From positions 186,001 to 250,000 of the forward strand of contig JAXLSZ010000006.1 of the NCBI GenBank assembly GCA_046330315.1: 64,000 nucleotides of DNA, read 5' to 3'. This document shows, piece by piece, positions 53,510 to 60,692 of the stretch. Source of the stretch: JAXLSZ01 sp046330315 (lineage in GTDB: Bacteria; Actinomycetota; Thermoleophilia; Solirubrobacterales; 70-9). Made by a program: the position numbers and the translations under genes. Under the pieces are notes generated by a model. The model was not told the origin of the DNA and did not search any database. It saw nothing but the letters and a program-made list of their open reading frames with translations. The number at the start of each line of letters is the position of its first letter. Within the stretch, counting starts at the first letter, position 1.

Positions 53510-54820
53510 TCAGCCCTCGACCGTCGGGCGGTGGCCCGGACCGGTCGGGTCCTCCTCGAGCACCGCTTCGGAGCCGAGCTCGAAGGCCCGGTGCAGCGCC
53601 CGCACGGCGTCGGGCACGCGGTCGGAGTCGATCACGCAGGAGATCTTGATCGGGGAGGTGGAGATCATCTCGATGTTGATCTGGTTCTCCCCGAGGGTCT
53701 TGAAGACCCTGGCCGCGACCCCCGGATGGCTGCGCATGCCGGCCCCGACGATCGAGACCTTGCCGATCCGCTCGTCCTTCTCGACCCCCGCGCAGACCCC
53801 GCCGAGCCGCTCGATCGCCTCCAGGGCGGCGCTCAGGTCGCTGCGCTCGATCGAGAAGGAGAGGTCGGCGAGCTTGTCGGCGGTCACCGGCTCGTTCTGG
53901 ATGATCATGTCCACGTTGACGTTCGCCTCGGCCAGGGCGCCGAACACCGAGCCCGCGACGCCGGGCTCGTCGCGGACGCCCTTCAGCGTCACGCGGGCCT
54001 CCGCGTCGGAGTGGGTCACGGCTGTCACCAGGGGGCGCTCCATCGTCTCGTCCTCGGGGAGGATCAGCGTACCGGGACCGTCCTCGAAGCTCGAGCGGCA
54101 GTGGATCCGCACCCCGTGGTTGCGCGCGTACTCGACCGAGCGGAGCTGGAGCACCTTGGCGCCGGAAGCCGACATCTCGAGCATCTCCTCGTAGGAGACC
54201 ATCGGCAGCTTTCGGGCCTCGGGGACGATTCGCGGGTCGGCGCTGAAGACGCCGCGCACGTCGGTGTAGATCTGGCACTCCTGCGCCCCCAGCGCGGCGG
54301 CCAGCGCGGTGGCGGTGGTGTCCGAGCCGCCGCGCCCCAGCGTGGTCACGTCGCGGCTGTCGGTGGAGACGCCCTGGAAGCCGGCGACCAGCACGATGCT
54401 CCCGCGGTCCAGCGCCTCGCGGATCCGGTCGGCGCGGACGTCGATGATCCGCGCCCTGGTGTGGGAAGAGTCGGTGACGATGCCGGCCTGGGAGCCGGTC
54501 AGCGAGATCGCCTCCTCGCCCATGTCGCGGATCGCCATCGCGCAGAGCGCGCAGGAGATCCGCTCGCCGGTCGAGAGCAGCATGTCCATCTCCCGCGGGT
54601 CGGGGCGCTCGGAGATCTCGTGGGCCATCTCGGTCAGCTCGTCGGTGGTCGAGCCGCGGGCCGAGAGCACCGCCACCACCCGGCTGCCGGCCTGGCGGGC
54701 GGCGACGATGCGCTGCGCGGCGCGCTTCAGCTCCTCGGCCCCGGCGACCGAGGTGCCGCCGAACTTCATCACCACTATCTCCGCCCCCGGGAGGGGCTGC
54801 GCTGTCGCCTCAACGGCCAT
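53510..54820 (-). CDS. lysC: Aspartate kinase
   Basis: This enzyme phosphorylates aspartate, the first step of the aspartate family pathway. The 436 residues show VVMKFGGTSVAG (about 16-27), SSHTRARIIDV, GRGGSDTTATALAAALGAQ and YTDVRGVFSADPR in the kinase domain, then two C-terminal ACT domains (VTLKGVRDEPGVAGSVF and VSIVGAGMRSHPGVAARVF) for lysine/threonine feedback. The ATG at 54820 is chosen; TATCCT lies 9 nt upstream and no Shine-Dalgarno is seen. An internal start for a beta subunit, as in some Actinobacteria, cannot be excluded. Confidence 0.95.
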   Translation of the reverse strand: MAVEATAQPLPGAEIVVMKFGGTSVAGAEELKRAAQRIVAARQAGSRVVAVLSARGSTTDELTEMAHEISERPDPREMDMLLSTGERISCALCAMAIRDMGEEAISLTGSQAGIVTDSSHTRARIIDVRADRIREALDRGSIVLVAGFQGVSTDSRDVTTLGRGGSDTTATALAAALGAQECQIYTDVRGVFSADPRIVPEARKLPMVSYEEMLEMSASGAKVLQLRSVEYARNHGVRIHCRSSFEDGPGTLILPEDETMERPLVTAVTHSDAEARVTLKGVRDEPGVAGSVFGALAEANVNVDMIIQNEPVTADKLADLSFSIERSDLSAALEAIERLGGVCAGVEKDERIGKVSIVGAGMRSHPGVAARVFKTLGENQINIEMISTSPIKISCVIDSDRVPDAVRALHRAFELGSEAVLEEDPTGPGHRPTVEG

Positions 54821-54835
54821 CGGCGTCGCAGGATA
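54821..54835 (-). promoter_or_regulatory. Putative leaderless -10 element before lysC
   Basis: On the minus strand TATCCT (54835-54830) is followed by 9 nt and the ATG. Confidence 0.45.
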
Positions 54836-54862
54836 CGGAGGCGCCGGGGCGTTCCGCTCTGC

Positions 54863-54906
54863 GTGACCCACGTCACTCACACCGATATATCTGACTGATA
54901 TATCTG
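54863..54906. promoter_or_regulatory. Operator-like region between lysC and padR
   Basis: GATATATCTG occurs twice (54884-54893 and 54897-54906); each contains the palindrome GATATATC. Next to them GTGAC and GTCAC (54863-54876) form an inverted repeat. The second AT-rich copy also supplies TATATC 7 nt before the padR GTG, so PadR binding there would block its own promoter. Confidence 0.6.
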
Positions 54907-54911
54907 TCGGC

Positions 54912-55454
54912 GTGGACCTCAGCCCCACCGCGCACGTCATCCTCGGGATGCTGAACCTCGGTCCCCGCTCGGGGTACGAGATCAAGGCCCGGGTCGAGGG
55001 CTCGACCCGCTTCTTCTGGGCGGTCAGCTACGGGCAGATCTACCCTGAGCTGAGGCGGCTCGAGGCGGCCGGGCTGATCGAGGGGACCAGCGCCCCCCGG
55101 GGCGAGCGCAAACGCACGATCTACGAGCTGACCCCGGAGGGGCGCGGAGAGCTCGAGCGCTGGCTCCGCACCCCGCCGCGGACCTTCGAGCTGCGCGACG
55201 AGGGCCTGCTGAAGCTCTTCTTCTCGGGCGCCGTCGAGCCCGCCGACGCGGCCCGCACGCTCGCGGCGATGCGCGAGGGGCACCTCGCCACGGTCGAGCA
55301 GCTCCGCGCGATCGAGCCCGACGCAGCCGCCAGGGGCGACGGCTACCCGCTGCGGGTGCTCCGCTTCGGCGTCGCCTACCACGAGTGGGTGGCGGCGGCG
55401 TGCGAGGAGATGGAGCGGGAGCTCCTGGACGAGCCGGGCAGGGGGGGCCGCTGA
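54912..55454 (+). CDS. PadR-family transcriptional regulator
   Basis: This 180-residue winged-helix repressor has the PadR core LSPTAHVILGMLNLGPRSGYEIK and FWAVSYGQIYPELRRLEAAGLI (about 4-60), then ERKRTIYELTPEGRGEL as the wing, and a helical C-terminal dimer domain. The GTG has no Shine-Dalgarno. The stop overlaps the ATG of the MMPL gene (TGATG), so it almost certainly controls that exporter. AT-rich palindromes lie immediately upstream. Confidence 0.94.
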   Translation: MDLSPTAHVILGMLNLGPRSGYEIKARVEGSTRFFWAVSYGQIYPELRRLEAAGLIEGTSAPRGERKRTIYELTPEGRGELERWLRTPPRTFELRDEGLLKLFFSGAVEPADAARTLAAMREGHLATVEQLRAIEPDAAARGDGYPLRVLRFGVAYHEWVAAACEEMERELLDEPGRGGR

Positions 55455-57625
55455 TGTTCGAGGCGCTTGCCCGCCTCGCGGACGGCCACGCCCGGCGCGT
55501 GGGGCTGGCCGCCGTGGCCTTCTTCCTGCTGGCGGCCGCGATCGGGGGCGGCGTCGCCTCCAGCCTCGACCCCTACGGGAACGACGACCCCGCCAGCGAG
55601 AGCTCGCGGGCCACGGCGGCGCTCGAGGCGGCCGGATATCGCGAGACCGGCGTCGTGGTGCTGGTCCGCGGGGGCGGAGTCGGGCGCCCGGGCTTCGCCG
55701 CCAGGGTGCGCGGGATCGAGCGCCGGCTGCGAGGTCGCGGCGACGTCGCCTCGGTCACCGGCTACTACGACACGGGCTCGCCCGCCTTCGTCTCGCGCAA
55801 CCGGCGCGCCACCTACCTGGCCGTGGCCCTGCGCCCGACCGGCGACGCGGCAACCCAGGACGCCGCCACCTCGATCGCCGGCTCCCTCGACTCGGCGCCG
55901 GGCGTCACGGTGGGCGGCCGCTCGCTCGCCCAGGAGCAGGTCAACAACCAGGTCGAGAGGGACCTGCGCACCGCGGAGCTGATCGCCTTCCCGCTGCTCT
56001 TCCTGCTCTCCTTCGTCTTCTTCCGCAGCCTGGTGGCCGCGGCCCTGCCGCTGATGGTCGGCGCCCTGGCGATCGTCGGCACCTTCCTGGTCCTGCGGAT
56101 CGCCGCGGAGATCGGCTCGATCTCGATCTTCGCGCTGAACCTGACCACCGGGCTGGGGCTCGGGCTGGCGATCGACTACAGCCTCTTCATCGTCTCGCGC
56201 TACCGCGAGGAGATCGCCAAGGACGGCCCGGGCCTGGCGGCGATGCGCCGGACCCTGACCACGGCCGGCCGCACGGTGCTCTTCTCCTCGCTGACCGTGG
56301 CGGCGGCGATCGCCTCGCTGATCGTCTTCCCGCAGCGCTTCCTCTACTCGATGGGCATCGGCGGCTCGATCGTCGCCCTGATCGCCGCGGCGGTGGCGCT
56401 GACCGTGCTGCCCGCGGTGCTGACGCTGCTCGGGACGCGGGTCAACGCGCTCTCGCCGAGGTTCCTTCGCCGGCGGGCCGAGCGCGAGACAGAGGTGGTC
56501 GCCGACGGGTTCTGGTACCGGCTCTCGCGCATCGTGATGCGCCGGCCGGCGCCGATCGCGACGGTCACCGCAGCCGCGCTGATCCTCCTGGGGATCCCCT
56601 TCTTCTCGATCAGGTTCAACTCCGTCGATGCGCGCGTGCTGCCCGAGAGCGCCAGCTCGCGGCAGGTGGACGACGTCCTGCGCTCGCAGTTCCCACCCTT
56701 CCACGACACGCCGTTCGAGATCGCCTTCGAGGACGGCGGGCCCCGCGACGCCTCGCTCTTCGCCCGCAGGGTGGCCCGGGTGCCCGGCGTCGCCGAGGTG
56801 CTCCCGCCCCGCGGGCTGCGAAACGGCCTATCGGTGATCGAGGCGGTCGGCGACAGCCCGCGGATCTCCGACCGGGCGCACGCCACCGCGAAGCGGATCC
56901 GCGACCTCCGGGTGCCGCCCGGCACCAGCGTGCTGGTCACCGGGGGGGCGGCCGAGTTCGTCGACCTGCAGAGCAGCCTCGCCCAACACGCCCCGGCCGC
57001 GCTGGCGATCATCGTCGTCGCCACGTTCGTCGTCCTCTTCCTGATGACGGGCTCCGTGATCCTCCCCGTCGCCTCGCTGCTGATGAACGTGCTCAACCTC
57101 AGCGCGGTCTTCGGCCTGCTGGTGCTGGTATTCCAGGACGGCCGCCTCGAGGGCCTGCTCGACTACACCTCCAGCGGCGGCATCGAGCAGACGATGCCGA
57201 TCCTGCTCTTCGCGGTCGCCTTCGGCCTCTCCACCGATTACGCGGTCTTCCTACTCTCCCGGATCAAGGAGGCTCGCGATTCGGGCGCCTCGGATTCGGA
57301 GTCCGTGGCGGTCGGGCTGGAGCGGACCGGGCGGATCGTCACGGCGGCGGCGCTGCTCTTCGCGATCGCGATCGGCGCCTTCGCCACCTCGCAGATCGTC
57401 TTCATCAAGCAGAACGGGATCGGCACGGCGCTCGCCGTCCTGATCGACGCCACGATCATCCGCGCTCTCCTGGTGCCGTCGCTGATGGAGCTACTCGGCC
57501 GCTGGAACTGGTGGGCCCCGGCCCCGTTGCGCCGCCTCCACGAGCGGATCGGGCTCTCCGAGGCGGGGCGGCCGGGGCCGGGCGGGCAGCCCACCCCCAC
57601 CACCCCCCGCCGAGCTTCAACTTAG
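55454..57625 (+). CDS. MMPL-family RND-type exporter
   Basis: This 723-residue protein has the MmpL layout of two similar halves, each with a membrane helix, a large extracytoplasmic loop and five further helices. The proton-relay segments are GLGLAIDYSLFIVSRYREE (about 234-252) and FGLSTDYAVFLLSRIKEAR (about 591-609), both with the DY pair. Substrates of relatives are lipids, siderophores or drugs; here a lipid or a toxic compound sensed by PadR is plausible. The last residues (TTPRRAST) are encoded by the left arm of a palindrome. Confidence 0.92.
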   Translation: MFEALARLADGHARRVGLAAVAFFLLAAAIGGGVASSLDPYGNDDPASESSRATAALEAAGYRETGVVVLVRGGGVGRPGFAARVRGIERRLRGRGDVASVTGYYDTGSPAFVSRNRRATYLAVALRPTGDAATQDAATSIAGSLDSAPGVTVGGRSLAQEQVNNQVERDLRTAELIAFPLLFLLSFVFFRSLVAAALPLMVGALAIVGTFLVLRIAAEIGSISIFALNLTTGLGLGLAIDYSLFIVSRYREEIAKDGPGLAAMRRTLTTAGRTVLFSSLTVAAAIASLIVFPQRFLYSMGIGGSIVALIAAAVALTVLPAVLTLLGTRVNALSPRFLRRRAERETEVVADGFWYRLSRIVMRRPAPIATVTAAALILLGIPFFSIRFNSVDARVLPESASSRQVDDVLRSQFPPFHDTPFEIAFEDGGPRDASLFARRVARVPGVAEVLPPRGLRNGLSVIEAVGDSPRISDRAHATAKRIRDLRVPPGTSVLVTGGAAEFVDLQSSLAQHAPAALAIIVVATFVVLFLMTGSVILPVASLLMNVLNLSAVFGLLVLVFQDGRLEGLLDYTSSGGIEQTMPILLFAVAFGLSTDYAVFLLSRIKEARDSGASDSESVAVGLERTGRIVTAAALLFAIAIGAFATSQIVFIKQNGIGTALAVLIDATIIRALLVPSLMELLGRWNWWAPAPLRRLHERIGLSEAGRPGPGGQPTPTTPRRAST

Positions 57626-57658
57626 GGGTCGCATAGCAGCGGAAACTTGAAGTTCGGC
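57609..57658. repeat. Palindromic element, copy 2 (between convergent genes)
   Basis: GCCGAGCTTCAA (57609-57620) pairs with TTGAAGTTCGGC (57647-57658). C and G runs outside extend the stem to about 18 bp. The mmpL stop lies in the loop. Outer arms match the element at 11843-11891. Confidence 0.78.
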
Positions 57659-57666
57659 GGGGGGGT

Positions 57667-58515
57667 TTAGGCGAAGGCGCGGGTGGCGCGGCGGCGGAGG
57701 TCGGCGTTGAGCATCGCCGTCACCTCGCTGGGCACCTCGCCGGCCGAGGCGACCCCGTCGCCGCCCTCGGCCAGGGGGCCGACCCGGAAGCCGAAGAGGG
57801 GGGCGTCGATGCCCATCGCGCGGATCCGGCGCAGCATCCGCACCGGCCCCTCGATGCCGCCGCCCTCCCCGCAGACGATGATCGCCGTCGGGTCCAGAGC
57901 GCCGACCGCGCGCTCCAGCCGCTCACCGGCGAGCTCGCTGGAGAGGGTGAGGACCCGGAACCCGGCCCGGCGCAGGGCGAGATCGAGGGCCTGGGTGTGC
58001 ACCGTCTCGACCCCCTGCGCGGCGCTGGTGTCGAGCAGCAGGATCCCGGCCGGGCGGGAGGCGGCAGAGGCGAGCCGGCGGGCGCCGTGGAGCCATCCCA
58101 TCGCCCAGCGAGCGGCGAACTCCACCTCAGCGGCCCGGTCGGGCTCGGCGGCCAGCGAATCGAGGGCGGGCAGCAGCAGCTCCTCGACGGTGCGCTCAAG
58201 CGGCCTCAGCGCCAGGCTCTCCTCCATGGCTCGGTCGGCGGATGCCTCGTCGAAGCTCTCCAGCGCCTCGCGCAGCCCGGTGTGCGTGGTCGGTGCCGAC
58301 TGGCGCTGGCGGGCAAGCTCGATCGCCGAGGAGATGTTCCCGGTCTCCGCCAGGGCGTCGCGCAGAGTCTGCAACTCCATCAGCTCGTACTGGCGGTGGT
58401 TGCCGGGCGAGCGGCGCGGCTGGGGGTATCCGTAGCGGCGCTCCCAGCTGCGCAGGGTGTTGGGGCTCACGCCCAGAACCTCGGCGGCTGCGTTTGTCCT
58501 GATTCCCGGGGTCAT
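57667..58515 (-). CDS. MerR-type regulator with a CarH-like C-terminal region
   Basis: This 282-residue protein has a MerR DNA-binding domain at 1-70 (IRTNAAAEVLGVSPNTLRSWERRYGYPQP, then GNHRQYELMELQTLRDAL). The following helical bundle (about 80-160, with WAMGWLHGARRL) and an alpha/beta domain (about 165-265, ILLLDTSAAQGVETVHTQALDLALRRAGF) resemble the B12-binding sensor of CarH/LitR. The lower-ligand DxHxxG motif is not intact; only a His in ETVHTQA is near the expected place. Cobalamin binding is therefore uncertain. It converges on mmpL. Confidence 0.8.
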   Translation of the reverse strand: MTPGIRTNAAAEVLGVSPNTLRSWERRYGYPQPRRSPGNHRQYELMELQTLRDALAETGNISSAIELARQRQSAPTTHTGLREALESFDEASADRAMEESLALRPLERTVEELLLPALDSLAAEPDRAAEVEFAARWAMGWLHGARRLASAASRPAGILLLDTSAAQGVETVHTQALDLALRRAGFRVLTLSSELAGERLERAVGALDPTAIIVCGEGGGIEGPVRMLRRIRAMGIDAPLFGFRVGPLAEGGDGVASAGEVPSEVTAMLNADLRRRATRAFA

Positions 58516-58617
58516 CGGTTTCCTGGAGGTTTGGCGAATGGCTCTTCGGCGCCGGGAGCGATTGTCCCACCGAGGGGCCGGGTTTACCCCGGTTATCGGC
58601 AGGTATTACGGAACCTG

Positions 58618-59562
58618 TTAGCGATCTTGCACGCTGGCGGCCGCGGCGGCCTGCCCCGTGGCCCGCGCCCGCCACATCGCCGTGTCGGCCTTGCGCAGCA
58701 GCCGCTCGGGGTCATCGCCGTGCTCGGGACAGGAGATCACCCCCGCCGAGGCGGTGATCCTGATCCCCCCCGCCGCCTCCAGGCCGGCGAGCATCTCCGC
58801 GAGCCGCTCGGCGATTCGCATCCCCTCGGCGGTGGTCTGCTCGGGGGCGAGCACGCAGAGTTCGTCGTCCTCGAGACGGTAGACCTCGTCCACCAGGCGC
58901 ACGCTGTCGCGCAGGGCGGCCGCGACGATCGCCAGCACGGACTCCCGGCCGGGGTCATCGGGCTCCCCCCGCGTTCCCGGGCCCTCGATGTCGAGCAGGA
59001 CCAGGGCGAAGGGATGCCCGTAGCGGCGGTGGGACTCGACGAGCTGATCGAGGCGGCTGCGCATCTGGCCGGGGCGCCGCAGACCGGTGAGAGCGTCGCG
59101 CTCGGGGTCGCCCTGGCGCAGCAGGGTCTCGGTGGCGGCGCCCGCCATCGCCCCGAAGATCGCCGCGAGCCTCTCGGCGGAGTCGGCGAAGAGCTCGGGC
59201 TCGGAGGCGGGCAGCTCGTCGCGCAGGGTCGCCAGGATCGCCCCCTGAAGGGCCGAGATCTCGCGCAAGAGCTGCGCGGGGGCGCACCCGGCCCGCCGCT
59301 CGGCCAGCCGGTTGACCCTCGCCATGCCGGCCCGCGAGAGCCGCGGCGAGCCCTCCTCCCCAACCGCGGCCAGCACGTCGGAGACCAGGTCGGGAAGCTC
59401 GCCGGTGGCCCAGGCGAGCGGCATCCGCTCGACCTCCGCGAGGGGGGAGGAGAGGATCACCTCGACGAGCCAGGACTTCGCGATCTGCTCGCGCATGCCC
59501 TCGACCCGGGCGAGCTGGGCACGCAGCGCCGCAGCGTTGCGGTGTCCGTTGTCGCTTCTCAC
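58618..59562 (-). CDS. GGDEF-domain protein with degenerate signature
   Basis: This 314-residue protein has a helical sensory N-terminal region (about 1-160) and a GGDEF-like domain: DALTGLRRPGQMRSRLDQLV, FALVLLDIEG, then RLEDDELCVLAPEQ at the active-site hairpin, and ITASAGVISCPEHGDDPERLLRKADTAMWRAR. The GGDEF signature reads EDDEL: the two glycines that hold GTP are lost while the catalytic acid pair remains. It may be a receptor or an inactive cyclase. The GTG at 59562 is preferred; AAAGGTG lies upstream. It lies between recR and the MerR-type gene on the same strand. Confidence 0.85.
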   Translation of the reverse strand: MRSDNGHRNAAALRAQLARVEGMREQIAKSWLVEVILSSPLAEVERMPLAWATGELPDLVSDVLAAVGEEGSPRLSRAGMARVNRLAERRAGCAPAQLLREISALQGAILATLRDELPASEPELFADSAERLAAIFGAMAGAATETLLRQGDPERDALTGLRRPGQMRSRLDQLVESHRRYGHPFALVLLDIEGPGTRGEPDDPGRESVLAIVAAALRDSVRLVDEVYRLEDDELCVLAPEQTTAEGMRIAERLAEMLAGLEAAGGIRITASAGVISCPEHGDDPERLLRKADTAMWRARATGQAAAAASVQDR

Positions 59563-59703
59563 CAGGCCCGCACCTTTGCGGAGCGATCGGACGCGGAGCG
59601 CCCCATCCCCGCTGCGGGGACGGATGTTCGATGGCCGCGCGCGCCGGGGGCGGGGGGCGGCTCGATCCACCCGGCGGCGGAGTGAAGGTCCCGGCCCGGG
59701 CGC

Positions 59704-60306
59704 TCAGTCCAGGGAGCGGCGGCCGGCCAGCGCCTTGCCCAGGGTGACCTCGTCGGCATGCTCGAGGTCGGCGCCGACCGGCAGCCCGCTGGCCAGCCTG
59801 GTCACCGAGACCTCCCCCCGCAGCCGCTCGGCGATGTGAAGGGCGGTGGCCTCGCCGGTGGTCGTCGGGTTGGTGGCGAGCACCACCTCGCCGATCTCGC
59901 CGGGCCCATCCACCCTCGCCACCAGCTCCTCGATCCGCAGGTCGGAGGGGTCCACCCCATCTATCGGCGAAAGCGCCCCCCCGAGCACGTGGTAGAGGCC
60001 CCTGTACTCGTGGGTGCGCTCGATCGGGATCACGTCGGCCGGCTCCTCCACCACGCAGACCACCGTGCGGTCGCGCCCGGGGTCCTCGCAGATCCGGCAG
60101 CGGGGGCCCTCGGCGAGGTTGAAGCAGACCTCGCAGAGCCCGACCTTCTCCTTCACCTCGACGATCGCGTCGGCCAGGGCGCGGGCCTCCTGCTCGTCGG
60201 CCCGCAGCAGGTGGAAGGCGAGGCGCTGGGCGGTGCGCTCCCCGATCCCCGGAAGCCGCGAGAGCTCGGTTACCAGCCGGGCGAGCGGAGCGGGGCCCTC
60301 CGTCAA
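59704..60306 (-). CDS. recR: Recombination mediator protein RecR
   Basis: This 200-residue RecFOR-pathway protein has the N-terminal HhH motif (LARLVTELSRLPGIGERTAQRLAFHLL), a C4 zinc finger (CEVCFNLAEGPRCRIC, about 58-73), the Toprim domain (VCVVEEPADVIPIERTHEYRGLYHVLGG) and a Walker-like end. TTG start with GGAGGGG upstream. It follows ybaB in the standard dnaX-ybaB-recR order. Confidence 0.97.
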   Translation of the reverse strand: MTEGPAPLARLVTELSRLPGIGERTAQRLAFHLLRADEQEARALADAIVEVKEKVGLCEVCFNLAEGPRCRICEDPGRDRTVVCVVEEPADVIPIERTHEYRGLYHVLGGALSPIDGVDPSDLRIEELVARVDGPGEIGEVVLATNPTTTGEATALHIAERLRGEVSVTRLASGLPVGADLEHADEVTLGKALAGRRSLD

Positions 60307-60319
60307 AGCAGCCCCTCCC

Positions 60320-60670
60320 TCACATCCCGGGCAGGCCCAGGCCTCCCCCGGGACCGCCGAGCCCGCCGGTGATCCCGCCCATCTTCGAGGCAGCCAGCTC
60401 CTGCGCGGCGCGGATCGCCTCGTTGACGGCGGCCAGGATCATCTCGGCCAGCAGCTCAGACTCCTCGGGGTCCACCGCCTCGGGGTCGATGGCGATCTCC
60501 AGCAGCCTCAGGTCGCCGCTCATCTTCGCCTTCACCATCCCGCCGCCTGCACTCGCCTCGACGGTCTCGTCCTTGAGCTGCTCCTGGGCCTTGACCATCT
60601 CGGCCTGCATCTGCTGGGCCTGCTTGAGCAGCGCGCCCATGTCCATCCCGCCGGGTCCGCCTCGGACCAT
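60320..60670 (-). CDS. YbaB/EbfC nucleoid-associated protein
   Basis: This 116-residue DNA-binding protein has MGALLKQAQQMQAEMVKAQEQL, a GGGMVKAKMSGDLRLLEIAIDPEAVD core and LLAEMILAAVNEAIRAAQEL, followed by a Gly-rich tail (GGITGGLGGPGG). It lies between dnaX and recR as usual, with 22 bp and 13 bp spacers. Confidence 0.95.
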   Translation of the reverse strand: MVRGGPGGMDMGALLKQAQQMQAEMVKAQEQLKDETVEASAGGGMVKAKMSGDLRLLEIAIDPEAVDPEESELLAEMILAAVNEAIRAAQELAASKMGGITGGLGGPGGGLGLPGM

Positions 60671-60692
60671 CAGCCGCCACCTTCCCTCATCG

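Noticed and set aside
54821..54911. Lysine riboswitch upstream of lysC
   Set aside because: The spacer to the divergent padR gene is only 91 bp and the likely -10 lies 9 nt before the lysC ATG, which leaves no room for the riboswitch.
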